NCBI GenBank assembly: GCA_040880545.1
Contig: JBBDIE010000043.1
Location: 1-41,815, forward strand
Direction: 5' to 3'
Origin: M55B112 sp040880545
GTDB lineage: Bacteria > Bacteroidota > Bacteroidia > Bacteroidales > GCA-2748055
DNA length: 41,815 nt
Under the pieces are notes generated by a model that ran no database searches, was not told where the DNA came from, and saw nothing but the letters and a program-made list of their open reading frames with translations. Shown in pieces: positions 31,395 to 41,400 of this stretch. A program made the translations under genes and the position numbers. Position 1 is the first letter of the stretch, and every line of letters begins with the position of its first letter.

Positions 31395-33470
31395 CTACTC
31401 CGGATAGGTGATCCGTGCATGGTGGATATTAATCAACTTCTGCTTAAATATCTTTTTGATCTCAGCAATATCCCTGAATGTAATATCCGCATCCGAATAT
31501 TGATCTTCTTCTGTCTGGTGAGCGACAATATTATCTACCAACAGGTTTAGGCTCTCTTCATTGATCTCATTCATACTGCGGGATGCCGCTTCAACAGAAT
31601 CTGCAATCATAACTACAGCCATCTCCTTCATATAGGGCTTGGGTCCCGGGTATCTGAACTCACTGATATCTACCTTTTCCTCAGGATTAACATTAATATA
31701 TGACTTGTAGAAGTATTGTACTGTCGAAGTACCGTGATGGGTAAGTATAAAATCAATAATTTGTTGCGGCAAATTGTATTTCCTTGCAATCTCCACACCA
31801 TCATCCACATGGTCAATGATGATTTTGGCACTGGTTTTAAAATCGATTTTATTATGCGGATTCTCTCCATCACGCTGATTTTCAATAAAAAAGTACGGAT
31901 TATTCATCTTGCCGATATCGTGATACAGGGCCCCTGTCCTTACAACCAGTGGATTCCCTCCCACTTTCAATACTGCCTCTTCAGCCAGGTTGGCCACCTG
32001 TAGAGAGTGTTGAAACGTACCTGGGGCCTTCTCTGCCAATTTTCGAAGCAATGGCTGATTTGTATCAGAAAGTTCGAACAGTGTAGCATCCGATAGAAAA
32101 CCAAAAAGTCGTTCGAATATGTAAATAAGCGGATAAACAGTAAGGATCAATAATCCATTTCCTCCGAACCATAACAACTGGGGCCAGTCCACCCCGGTTA
32201 GCGATCCCTCCTGCATCAGTGACAACAACACGAAGATCAATGAATAAGTGAGGCCAACGAAAACTGCGATATAGAATAAAATACTTCTCCGGTAATAGGA
32301 CCTCATTGAGAATACAGCAACCACACCTGCAAGAAAGTTCATCAGGATAAACTGGTAACTGTTGGATATCCAGATTCCTGCCATCAGTAAAATAAGGAAA
32401 TGAACAAAAAGTGCAAACCTCACATTGAAAAAAGTCTTCAGAAATATTGGGATAATGGCAAACGGTATCACATAGTAACTGATCGCTTCATTATTGACAG
32501 TGACTTTGGTAAGTCCCACCATCATTACAACCAGAGAAAGCAGAAAAATTGATTGTGCTGTGCTGTTTAATATATCCTTTCTGAAATTGGAAACATACCA
32601 GAGCAGTGACAGGAATAACACGGAAATAAAGAGAAATTGCGCCAGGTAAAGGATGGTATAATTTTTATTAATGTTGGAGCTTGACTCATATTCCCTGCGC
32701 AGCGATTCCACAAGCCGGTATTTTTCCGTAGAGACCAGTTCACCCCGGGCGATGATAATCTGACCCGACTGCACCATTCCCTGGGCCATGGATATTTCCC
32801 GGAGTTTTGAATCCAGTATATTTTTAGTCATAGATTGATCATAGAACATGTTTGGCCGGATATATTTTGTAACAGTCTGACCCGATAATATCTGCTGATC
32901 TGAGCGAGAAGTGTAATCCCGTAACCTGTTCATAATAAATTCGTACGCTTTTTTCTCAGTATACACATCAGAAAGGAAAGTCTCCTCTGCCAGCTGTTTT
33001 CTCCTGACCATGAACTTAAGATCATCCACATTTTCAAGTTGCAGATCAGGATGAAGTTCAATAATACCGGTATTGTATACATGCTGTAATAACCCGGGCA
33101 GGGTGTCAATGATCCTTCGGTGAAAAGGGGTGAGGGCCTGAAAGCTAAATGTACCACTGGTACCGGATCCCAGATCATCCATCATTTCCGATATACTTTT
33201 ATCTGCCACAGCGGTATCCATGGTGAAATAGGGCGTATTATTTCTTTTGATACTGTCTATTTCCTTTTCAATCTGAGCATCCTCTTTGTACACCGGAAAA
33301 TCAAAGGGTGCAATCAGGTTCTGGTGCTTCCATGGCCGGTTCTTCACATACTCATACTGGAATTTACCCTCCCTGGGATACATCCAGAATACAATCAGTA
33401 TGCTGATCAGGTACAGCAGGGAAACCCTTACAGGTTTCCAATATTTGAGTAACCGTTCCATGGTTTTCAT
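31395..33470 (-). CDS. 7TM-HD phosphodiesterase (PgpH-like)
   Basis: A 691-residue inner-membrane protein. One N-terminal helix (about 17-35) precedes a periplasmic 7TMR-HDED region (about 45-265). Seven or so helices follow (about 285-480), then a cytoplasmic HD domain. The HD part shows HSLQVANLAEEA, YHDIGKMNNPYFF with His517-Asp518, DHVDDGVEIARKYNLP and ILTHHGT. In Listeria and Bacteroidota-like homologues this architecture (PgpH) hydrolyses cyclic di-AMP. ATG 33470 is chosen; a GTG at 33503 is also inside the likely transcript. A good promoter lies at 33522-33551. It is divergent from the C40 peptidase gene. Confidence 0.85.
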   Translation of the reverse strand: MKTMERLLKYWKPVRVSLLYLISILIVFWMYPREGKFQYEYVKNRPWKHQNLIAPFDFPVYKEDAQIEKEIDSIKRNNTPYFTMDTAVADKSISEMMDDLGSGTSGTFSFQALTPFHRRIIDTLPGLLQHVYNTGIIELHPDLQLENVDDLKFMVRRKQLAEETFLSDVYTEKKAYEFIMNRLRDYTSRSDQQILSGQTVTKYIRPNMFYDQSMTKNILDSKLREISMAQGMVQSGQIIIARGELVSTEKYRLVESLRREYESSSNINKNYTILYLAQFLFISVLFLSLLWYVSNFRKDILNSTAQSIFLLSLVVMMVGLTKVTVNNEAISYYVIPFAIIPIFLKTFFNVRFALFVHFLILLMAGIWISNSYQFILMNFLAGVVAVFSMRSYYRRSILFYIAVFVGLTYSLIFVLLSLMQEGSLTGVDWPQLLWFGGNGLLILTVYPLIYIFERLFGFLSDATLFELSDTNQPLLRKLAEKAPGTFQHSLQVANLAEEAVLKVGGNPLVVRTGALYHDIGKMNNPYFFIENQRDGENPHNKIDFKTSAKIIIDHVDDGVEIARKYNLPQQIIDFILTHHGTSTVQYFYKSYINVNPEEKVDISEFRYPGPKPYMKEMAVVMIADSVEAASRSMNEINEESLNLLVDNIVAHQTEEDQYSDADITFRDIAEIKKIFKQKLINIHHARITYPE

Positions 33471-33521
33471 AAATTGATCTTTATTTCTGCACCTTACGGG
33501 CACAAAGAATTATGTTAAAAG

Positions 33522-33551
33522 CAAAGATACATCATCTGTAACAATTTCAAC
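33522..33551 (-). promoter_or_regulatory. Bacteroidota-type promoter for the PgpH-like gene
   Basis: On the minus strand, GTTG (33551-33548), 18 bases and TATCTTTG (33529-33522, exact TAnnTTTG). The start is expected near 33515, about 45 bases before ATG 33470. Confidence 0.6.
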
Positions 33552-33591
33552 TGTGGGTTTTGTTTACTATTTTCGTAAAAAACTTCAGCAG

Positions 33592-34359
33592 ATGGCAGAA
33601 AACAGAGAAAAAACAGGTGTATCGTTGCAGGGATTCATTCCGGTGCGCAATGAGCCTTCCGAGAGCGCTGAAATGGTTACACAAATACTTTTCGGGGAGT
33701 TATTCGGGATTATAGAAGAAAATGGCTCCTGGGTGCTTATAAAGACACTGGACGATGGCTACCAGGGATGGGTCGACCGGAAGTGTATCGTTCCCAATGT
33801 ACATCCTGTTTCTTCTCCAATAATGTTTCTGCTGGAAAATTTTCGGATCAGGAACATTACCGACGGCCAGTATGTTCTGTTGCCCCTGGGATCCTCCATT
33901 CCACTGCCAGAGCATGAAAAATTTACACTCGCAGGAGTTGAATTCCACATGGATGACTCTTCGAAACTTCACAGGCCCGGTGACAAACCAGGGGAAAAAT
34001 ATTTTCAAACCCTCCTCTCCATACCCTACCTGTGGGGTGGCAGATGTGGATATGGATTCGATTGTTCCGGACTCACCCAGTTTCTTTGCCGTCTGGCAGG
34101 AAAACAAATTCCCAGGGATGCCACAGATCAGTCGGCCCTGGGAGAAACGCTAAGTTTTCTGAATGAGGCCGTAACGGGCGACCTGGCATTTTTTGACAAT
34201 CACGAGGGGATGATCAACCACGTAGGTATGCTCATTGGAAATGGCCATATCATTCATGCATCAGGTACCGTAAGAATTGACAGAATTGATCAACAGGGTA
34301 TTTTCAATGAGAAAATAGGAGACTATACCCATAAACTAAGGGTATTGAAAAGGGTTTAA
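33592..34359 (+). CDS. C40 (NlpC/P60) cell-wall peptidase with SH3 domains
   Basis: A 255-residue peptidoglycan endopeptidase from ATG 33592. Residues about 8-65 form a bacterial SH3 domain (PVRNEPSESAEMVTQILFGE, GYQGWVDRKCI), and residues 75-120 are a second, weaker one. The NlpC/P60 domain begins near 135 (PYLWGGRCGYGFDCSGLTQF) with catalytic Cys158, His210 in INHVGMLIG and His222 in HIIHASG. There is no signal peptide, as in some Bacteroidota homologues that act on imported muropeptides (gamma-D-Glu-diamino acid cleavage). A GTG at 33553 could extend it by 13 residues. It converges on cysN with 40 bases between stops. Confidence 0.9.
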   Translation: MAENREKTGVSLQGFIPVRNEPSESAEMVTQILFGELFGIIEENGSWVLIKTLDDGYQGWVDRKCIVPNVHPVSSPIMFLLENFRIRNITDGQYVLLPLGSSIPLPEHEKFTLAGVEFHMDDSSKLHRPGDKPGEKYFQTLLSIPYLWGGRCGYGFDCSGLTQFLCRLAGKQIPRDATDQSALGETLSFLNEAVTGDLAFFDNHEGMINHVGMLIGNGHIIHASGTVRIDRIDQQGIFNEKIGDYTHKLRVLKRV

Positions 34360-34399
34360 CCCCTTCTCAAAGCGATATGCAAAATTAATGGGTCTTACC

Positions 34400-35680
34400 T
34401 TACAGAATCATTCCTGCTCCTACCGTGTTATTCGTAGCCTCATCAATGATACTGATGCTGCCAGTGATCCGGTTCTGTTTATAGCTGTCGTAATATATTG
34501 GCTTCGTAGTTTTGATGCTAATCCTGGCGATCTCATTTAATCCCACATTATCATCGTCATCCACCTCTTCCAGCGTATTGATATTCATCTTATACTTCAC
34601 TTCCCTGATTACACAACGTAATTCAGCAGTAGTGTGCCTGATGGTATATTTACCGCCCATTACCATTGGTTTTTCACCAAGCCAGCAGAGCATAAGTTCG
34701 ATAACCTGTCCTACTTTAGGCAAGTTGGAGGCATCAACGATCATATCACCCCTGGAAATATCGATATCATCTGCCAGTGACAGAGCAATTGATTGTGGGG
34801 GAAAAGCATGATCCAGTTTGCCGTTCATTACATCGACTGACTTTACAAGGGTGGTTTGTCCTCCCGGCAACACAGCAACCTTATCGTCAGGTTTGAAAAC
34901 ACCACCCGCTACCCTTCCAGCGTATCCACGATAATCGTGAAATTCCTGGCGTTGGGGACGGATCACGTACTGAACCGGGAACCGTTTGTTTGTGAAATCT
35001 GCATCACTGGTAATATCAATGGTCTCCAGCATTTCAAGAAGTGTCGGGCCGGTATACCAGTCCATGTAGTCACTTTTGTCGACCACATTGTCGCCGTTTA
35101 AGGCACTGATGGGTATAAACTGTACATCTTTGATCTGCAGCATGTTCCTCACCGGATCAAACTGCTTCAGGATACTTTCATAAACCTCTTCGCTGTACTC
35201 AACCAGATCCATTTTATTGATACATATAGCCACGTGAGGGATACCCAGTAAAGACGCGATATAAGCATGCCGCTTGGTCTGTTCCAACACACCTTGCCGT
35301 GCATCGATCAGGATCAGGGCAAGGTTTGCAGTAGATGCGCCTGTAACCATGTTCCTGGTGTACTGGACATGGCCCGGCGTATCTGCGATAATGAATTTCC
35401 GTTTTGGAGTGGCGAAATAGCGATAGGCAACATCAATGGTAATCCCCTGTTCACGTTCGGCACGTAAGCCATCGGTAAGTAATGCAAGATTTACATGTTC
35501 CTCACCCCGGTTCATGCTCGCACTCTCCAATGCTTCCATCTGATCTTCAAAAATTGCTTTGGAGTCGTATAACAGGCGTCCGATCAGTGTACTTTTTCCA
35601 TCGTCTACGCTACCTGCTGTAGTAAAGCGTAAAAGCTTCATATCCAGGTATCCGGGTGCCGGGTTTGTATCTGTACTCAT
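34400..35680 (-). CDS. cysN: Sulfate adenylyltransferase large subunit (GTPase)
   Basis: A 426-residue regulatory GTPase subunit of ATP sulfurylase, coupling GTP hydrolysis to APS synthesis with CysD. It has the EF-Tu-like G domain with GSVDDGKS (23-30), DTPGHVQYTRNM and NKMDL, and two beta-barrel domains (RGYAGRVAGGVFKPDD, TVGAGMIL end). It ends without an APS-kinase (CysC) extension. It follows cysD by 41 bases. It is unusual that no cysC or cysH is adjacent, so the assimilation pathway must be completed elsewhere or serves another use. Confidence 0.95.
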   Translation of the reverse strand: MSTDTNPAPGYLDMKLLRFTTAGSVDDGKSTLIGRLLYDSKAIFEDQMEALESASMNRGEEHVNLALLTDGLRAEREQGITIDVAYRYFATPKRKFIIADTPGHVQYTRNMVTGASTANLALILIDARQGVLEQTKRHAYIASLLGIPHVAICINKMDLVEYSEEVYESILKQFDPVRNMLQIKDVQFIPISALNGDNVVDKSDYMDWYTGPTLLEMLETIDITSDADFTNKRFPVQYVIRPQRQEFHDYRGYAGRVAGGVFKPDDKVAVLPGGQTTLVKSVDVMNGKLDHAFPPQSIALSLADDIDISRGDMIVDASNLPKVGQVIELMLCWLGEKPMVMGGKYTIRHTTAELRCVIREVKYKMNINTLEEVDDDDNVGLNEIARISIKTTKPIYYDSYKQNRITGSISIIDEATNNTVGAGMIL

Positions 35681-35721
35681 CTATTAAATATTTTATCCTT
35701 TGAAACTGCAAAAACGGAACA

Positions 35722-36627
35722 TCAGAAGTATCCCTCTTTCTTTCGGTCCTCCATGGCCGCTTCCGACCTTTTATCATCGTAGCGGCCACCACGTTCGGTG
35801 GACCTGGCTGCAGCCACTTCATGAATGATATCTTCCAGTGAATTGGCCATGGAAAGTGTAAGTCCCGTACAGGTAATATCCCCGATTGTGCGACAGCGTA
35901 CATCCCTGACTTCTGCCTCTTCATTTTCCTTCATCTCCATAAAATCGGCCTTAGCGAGCCAGACCCCATCGCGGTTAAATACTTCCCTTTTGTGGGTATA
36001 GTATAGATTTGGAATTGGAATTTCTTCCAGGTAGATGTATTGCCAAACATCCATCTCTGTCCAGTTACTGAGCGGAAATACTCTGAAATGTTCCCCCATC
36101 AGCTTTTTGCCATTGAAAATGTTCCATAATTCCGGGCGCTGATTTTTTGGATCCCACTGGCCAAATTCATCCCTGTGCGAGAAAAAACGTTCCTTTGCAC
36201 GGGCTTTTTCCTCATCACGCCTTCCTCCCCCCAATGCAGCATCAAATTTCATCTCTTCAATGGCATCCAGCAGTGTAATGGTTTGCAGAACATTCCTGCT
36301 GGCATTAACTCCTTTTTCTTCCACAGCCCTTCCCGAATCTATTGAATCCTGGACAAGTCGTACGATACATCTTCCTCCTGTATCTGCCATCAGTTTATCC
36401 CTGAAGTCGAGTGTCTCCTGGAAATTATGTCCTGTATCGATATGCAGACAAGGAAACGGAACAACCTGTGGCCAGAATGCCTTACGTGCCAGGTAATACA
36501 TTACTATTGAATCTTTCCCCCCCGAAAAAAGCAATGCAGGTTTTTCGAACTGTGCCGCCACTTCCCTTATCACATATATTGCTTCAGCTTCAAGCTCCCT
36601 CAAATGCGTTATAGAATACTCACTCAT
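35722..36627 (-). CDS. cysD: Sulfate adenylyltransferase small subunit
   Basis: A 301-residue catalytic subunit of ATP sulfurylase, converting ATP and sulfate to APS and pyrophosphate. It belongs to the PAPS-reductase/N-type PP-loop family: the SGGKDS PP-loop is at 35-40, followed by HIDTGHNFQET, GGGRRDEEKARAKER and WTEMDVWQYIYLE. The length and motifs match E. coli CysD closely. It is the first gene of the cysDN operon and has an exact -7 element about 32 bases upstream. Confidence 0.95.
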   Translation of the reverse strand: MSEYSITHLRELEAEAIYVIREVAAQFEKPALLFSGGKDSIVMYYLARKAFWPQVVPFPCLHIDTGHNFQETLDFRDKLMADTGGRCIVRLVQDSIDSGRAVEEKGVNASRNVLQTITLLDAIEEMKFDAALGGGRRDEEKARAKERFFSHRDEFGQWDPKNQRPELWNIFNGKKLMGEHFRVFPLSNWTEMDVWQYIYLEEIPIPNLYYTHKREVFNRDGVWLAKADFMEMKENEEAEVRDVRCRTIGDITCTGLTLSMANSLEDIIHEVAAARSTERGGRYDDKRSEAAMEDRKKEGYF

Positions 36628-36658
36628 AGTTGGAAATTAATGTTCCTGTTTAGGGTTG

Positions 36659-36666
36659 CAAAGATA
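36659..36666 (-). promoter_or_regulatory. -7 element (TATCTTTG) for cysDN
   Basis: An exact TAnnTTTG match on the minus strand. Transcription would begin near 36652, leaving a leader of about 25 bases, too short for a riboswitch. No -33 TTTG stands at the expected distance. Confidence 0.5.
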
Positions 36667-36689
36667 GAAAAAAGTTACGATTTTTGATT

Positions 36690-36828
36690 TATAAGTCTCT
36701 AAAAGTAGAGGAACCTACCAGTCCGGGGACACTGGCCAAGGCCTTATCTATGCTGGCAAATCAGCATATTAACATAGTTAAACCGTTTCTGAAAAAAAAG
36801 GCCGCCTCAAATGAGACGGCCCTTTTTT
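36690..36828 (+). ncRNA. Candidate small RNA between cysD and susD
   Basis: Four hairpins follow one another on the plus strand. The first is CTCTA/TAGAG with an AAAG loop (36697-36710). The second is CCAGT/ACTGG (36718-36735). The third is TATGCTG/CAGCATA with a 6-base loop (36749-36768). The last is a 9-base stem (36800-36821) followed by a run of six T (36823-36828). A promoter-like pair precedes them: GTTG at 36655-36658, 20 bases, GATTTTTG at 36679-36686 (seven of eight). This would give an RNA of about 135 bases. The final hairpin also works as the susD terminator on the other strand, so the whole element may be less than it seems. A plus-strand reading frame also crosses it (see findings). 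Confidence 0.35.
36792..36828. terminator. Bidirectional intrinsic terminator downstream of susD
   Basis: The stem GGCCGCCTC/GAGACGGCC (36800-36808 and 36813-36821, loop AAAT) has eight A before it and CTTTTTT after it. On the minus strand it pairs fully, with one G-U pair, and ends in eight T (36799-36792), 34 bases after the susD stop. On the plus strand one C/A mismatch remains. Confidence 0.8.
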
Positions 36829-36854
36829 GTGTTTGGAATGACGTTATTGTTTCT

Positions 36855-38438
36855 CTAGTTAACGTCCCACCAGAGTTTTGAATAAATAACATCGCCATTA
36901 TCAAGACCTTCCACGGCAGCAGCACGGCTCTCGCCATTCAGTGTCTGCTCTTTTTGTGGATATCTCATCCTGTAAGGAATATCAGTAACCTCTGCCACGA
37001 GAGGACTGAAGTTCTTGTCAAGCCATGTAGCCGTTGACGGAACAAACAGGCTGAAATCTGAGAATACAGGGATCAGGGTTTTGGGGAACCCGGTTCTTCT
37101 GTATTCAGTCCAGGCTGAATGACCCTGCATATAAAGGGCAATATACTTCTGTGTCAGAACGGTCTCCTCAGAGGCTGCAGGAACAGCAGCTACATAAGTT
37201 GCTGCATCAGTTGCACCAACACCCCATTTTGCGCAAGAAGCTAAAATTCCATTTTCATATTCTCCCTGATTCCATCCGCCTCTTTCACTGAGAATAAAGG
37301 CAATCTCTGCATACTCCAACAACGTCTCACCGAAGTCAGGTGTATTGATAATTGCATCACCCGGTAAAGATTCCTTGGTAAACGTTGCAGCATCTGCTGA
37401 ACTTTCAGAAATAAACATTCCAACAAAATCACCATCTTCGTTCTCATTGGCATAAATTGGCAAGCGTGGATCTGTTATTCCCAGGAATGGATTTGGATTT
37501 GCTCCGGCAACAACTGTAGCATGATCATGTCCAACAAGGTTTTCACCTTTCAGGAGTGTGATAAAGCTATGTCCGACTGCAAAGTCACTACGGTTACCTA
37601 CGTTCCAGGCACTGTAACTAGGTGAAGAGGTAGCATCGCTTGTCTCGTATACAAAGATGGCATTGTCAGCATTGCTGGCAAACACCCCATTAGCGAGTGC
37701 ATCTGTGATATGTGGCCCTGCGGTAGCAGCATCAACACCTTCGATCTTATGGGCAATCTTCAGTCGAAGTGAACTGGCAAATTTCTTCCATTTCGCCACG
37801 TCACCGTCATATAATCTGTCTGCATCCATTCCCGGAAGGTTCTCGTCGAACATATCATATGCTTCATCCAGCTCATTCAGGATGTCAGCGAAAATCTTAG
37901 CCTGGCTGGCATATGCCGGGCTCAGGATTTGATCCTCGGTGCTATAACCTGAAAGTCGCATTGCCTGAAAGTCAGCATCATCACTTCCATAAGAATAATA
38001 AGGAATATCTCCCCAAGTGGTTGTCATGACATCAAAAAGATATGCCAACAATACGCGGCATGTTGCAACCTGGTTTACATTTGCACCAGATGCAGCTGCA
38101 GCTTCCATGGTTTCCTCATCTTCATTCAGTCTGATGATCTCTCTGTAGTTTTCGGCAATTCTGTAGAATATATCCTGGTAATTTCTCATGGATTCGCGGT
38201 ATACATACCGGTCCTCATCACCATATTCTGTTTGTTGCCAATATTGCATGGTTACATAGGTAAATCTACCTGAGAACCACATATCTTGCGTTGCATCCAC
38301 CATACGCTTCACGTTGTTATTAAAGAGCGCAGATGTAGGAGCCGTACTGGGAGCATTTGGATTGTCAAAATACTCCACATCACATGCACCTAACAACAGG
38401 ATCAATGTAAATGCGAATAATATTTTAAGCTTTTTCAT
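36855..38438 (-). CDS. SusD/RagB-type outer-membrane lipoprotein (SusD-like_2)
   Basis: A 527-residue surface-exposed nutrient-binding lipoprotein, lid partner of the SusC channel beside it. The signal ends LLLGAC (lipidation Cys19), followed by DVEYFDNPNAPSTAP. The TPR-like helical body includes MWFSGRFTYVTMQYWQQTEYGD, the TTWGDIPY segment common in the family, WKKFASSLRLKIAHKIEG and a C-terminal AWTEYRRTGFPKT plus DIPYRMRYPQKEQTLN block. The RTGFP and RMRYPQKE motifs point to the SusD-like_2 (PF12771) group. The ligand is unknown; no glycoside hydrolase or peptidase is adjacent in the window. It starts 18 bases after susC. Confidence 0.93.
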   Translation of the reverse strand: MKKLKILFAFTLILLLGACDVEYFDNPNAPSTAPTSALFNNNVKRMVDATQDMWFSGRFTYVTMQYWQQTEYGDEDRYVYRESMRNYQDIFYRIAENYREIIRLNEDEETMEAAAASGANVNQVATCRVLLAYLFDVMTTTWGDIPYYSYGSDDADFQAMRLSGYSTEDQILSPAYASQAKIFADILNELDEAYDMFDENLPGMDADRLYDGDVAKWKKFASSLRLKIAHKIEGVDAATAGPHITDALANGVFASNADNAIFVYETSDATSSPSYSAWNVGNRSDFAVGHSFITLLKGENLVGHDHATVVAGANPNPFLGITDPRLPIYANENEDGDFVGMFISESSADAATFTKESLPGDAIINTPDFGETLLEYAEIAFILSERGGWNQGEYENGILASCAKWGVGATDAATYVAAVPAASEETVLTQKYIALYMQGHSAWTEYRRTGFPKTLIPVFSDFSLFVPSTATWLDKNFSPLVAEVTDIPYRMRYPQKEQTLNGESRAAAVEGLDNGDVIYSKLWWDVN

Positions 38439-38456
38439 TTTTTCTCTGTTTATTGA

Positions 38457-41400
38457 TTAAAAATTCAATTTTAGGTTGACACCAGCAGATCTGAACATCG
38501 GCTGTAATCCACCCTCCATACCCTGAACGTTTCCTGAACCGTTGGCTGTCATTTCAGGATCAAATCCTGGTTTGTCCAGACCCCACGTCAACAGGTTACG
38601 ACCGTAAAGTGAAATGCGGACACCTTTAATGGCGTCACCCAATGCACCGGAAGATAGTGTGTAACCAAGTGTTACTTCTCTAAGCTTGATATAATCCGCG
38701 CCAAACACTGACTGAGCACTTGGGTAACCAAATCCGTGATAATGCCTTGCTGACCATCCGATACCGGAAACATAGGTTTCGTTTTCAGCAGTATTGGTTA
38801 CCGTGTAGGTTCCGTCATCTTCCCAGGTTACATCACCTGTTACACCATCAAGTTTGATACCACCGCCATCGGCCACAGCATCACGAATTTCATTACCCTG
38901 GTCGTTAACCGCTGCAGTTTCCTCCAGCATACCTGAGTACATTCCCCACATGTGAGACAGTGAATAGAATATGCCTCCTTTTCTGATGTCAATGAGGAAG
39001 CTGAAATCGAAGTTTTTGTAGGCAAATGTATTCCTGATACCCACTGTATAGTCAGGCAAAATGGAGCCCAAAGGTACAAGGTCAGGAGTTTGTGCATAAT
39101 ATCCATTGGCCAGGATCACTTTATTGCCTTCGTCATCATAGAGGAAATCATGTCCCCACAATTGGCCGTAAGGGTCTCCTACACTGGCTCTCAGTACTAC
39201 TCCTCCAAAGGGAGCTCTCTGGATATCAAGTGCATCAAGTCCCTCGTAAAGTTCAACAACTTCGTTTTGTACTTTGGTGTAATTCGCCCGCAATGACCAT
39301 TCAAATTCGGGTGTTCTGACTGGAACAAGTCCGAGTGATAATTCAACACCTTTGTTAAGCATTTCACCGGCATTGATATAGAGGGAATTGTATCCCGTTG
39401 CCTGTGATACCTGCAAAGGCATGATCTGGTCAAATGTAGTGTTGTTAAAATAGGAAGCGCTCAGGTCAATTCTGCTTTGGAACATCCTGGCATCAATACC
39501 AACCTCTGTGGTACGTGTTGTTTCAGCACGGAGGTTCTCATTTAGCAGGGTAATATCCTTGAATACCCTGGGGTATCCTCCGAATCCACCGGAAGTATTG
39601 TAGTTGTAAGTTGCGAATACATTATAAGGATTCGTATCGTTACCTACTTCCGCCCAACTTAATCTCAGTTTACCTATGTCCAGCCAGCTAATATCAAGAA
39701 GCTGGGAGAAAAGGAAACTGGCTGATACCGATGGGTAATCATACCTGTTATTATCTTCCGGCAGCGTAGAGGACCAGTCGATCCTGTAACTTGCATCCAG
39801 GTATAGTAGTCCGGATATGTCAGTAGTAACCTGTGCGAACACAGAATTTACCTGCTTCATGGTTGTGTTATCAGCTAACAACGGAGCATCAGCTGAGTTC
39901 AACAGGTTGTAAACCTCGGGAACTACAAGTCCACCTGAAGTTTGTCCCCTTAGGAAGTCATACCTTTCAACCCTCTGGTTTGCACCAGCCAACGCAGTAA
40001 TTCCTATATTATCTATCTGCTTGGAATAGCTTAGGATACCTTCAAAGTTGAATTCTGAAAATTCCCTTGCTGCTTCATAGTAACTGGGCGTTGCCTGTGA
40101 ACCAACAGCCATTCTTTCTCGAATGGTGTAGTTGTAATAGTCGCCATAAGTACTTCCTTTCAGTACAAGGTCGTCAACAATTTCCCACTCAACAGAGACC
40201 GTTCCCAATAATCTGTTCCGAACGTCGTCCTGATAGTTTTCATAAGCGGCCCAGTAAGGGTTATCAGAATACTTGGGGGTTGGATCATTAAATGAAATGC
40301 GATTCCAGGTTCTTGGCATCCCTGTGGAAGTCTTGTATTCTTTCAGCCTTTCATAATCAAGCTGACGCTGACCCCACTGGAAGAATTTCTGTCCCACTGA
40401 ATTGTCGCCATAACCCAATTGTGGTCTACCCTGGGTATTAGTGGAGATATAATTCAGGTTTCCATTCACCCTGACCTTATCACTCAAATGTACATTTGAA
40501 TTGATTTTGAAATCGTTTTTCTTCTGCCATGAATTAGGCATTGTACCTTTTACATCCACGTTTTTGTATGCAAAACGTACTCCGTAATCACGGCCGCTTT
40601 TACTTACCGCAACTGAATTGGAAAAACTTCTTCCAAGTTCCCAGTAAGAATCAACATCATTCTCCGGAGCCACCCATGGACGGGTAGTTATGGTTCCGTC
40701 TTCACCGATTCCATCCCAGTGTACTACACTGATACTCGGATCGTAGGCAGGTCCCCATGACTCATCAACGGCATACTGATTAATAAGATAATCGGTTCCG
40801 TCAACAGTAATTTGTTCGAAACCATTTACTCCACCATCAGCATCTGAAATGATGGCGCCACCGCCATATTTTCTCTGGAGAATCGGCATGGTGTAAACAT
40901 CTTCAAATCCAAGGCTTGAATTCACCTCAACATTTACAGCGTCACGGCCAATTTTTGCTCTTTTTGTGGTTACAATAACCACGCCGTTGGCAGCACGTGA
41001 ACCATAGATAGCCGCTGCAGGACCTTTCAGAACTGAAATTTGCTCAATTTCATCCGGGTTAAGGTCATTCAGCAGGTTTCCGTAGTCAACACCACCGCCA
41101 CCTGAAGCAGCGCCTCCTCCACTATAGTTGGAGTTATCCATAGGAATACCATCCACGATAAACAGTGGTTGGTTTCCCTGGGTTAGGGAGTTTGCTCCAC
41201 GAATCAGAATACGACTGGAACCACCAAGGTTGGTGGATGAAGATATTTGAACACCTGCTACACGTCCGGAAAGTGCACTAATAGCATCCGTTTGCGCGGC
41301 GTTGTTCAATTCATCTCCTCCAACTTCCTGGATAGCATATCCCAGTGCTTTTTGCTCCCGGCTGATACCAAGAGCAGTAACAACCACCTCATCCAATTCA

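Noticed and set aside
36628..36720. SAM or sulfur riboswitch before cysD
   Set aside because: The predicted leader is only about 25 bases; the hairpins nearby lie upstream of the cysD promoter.
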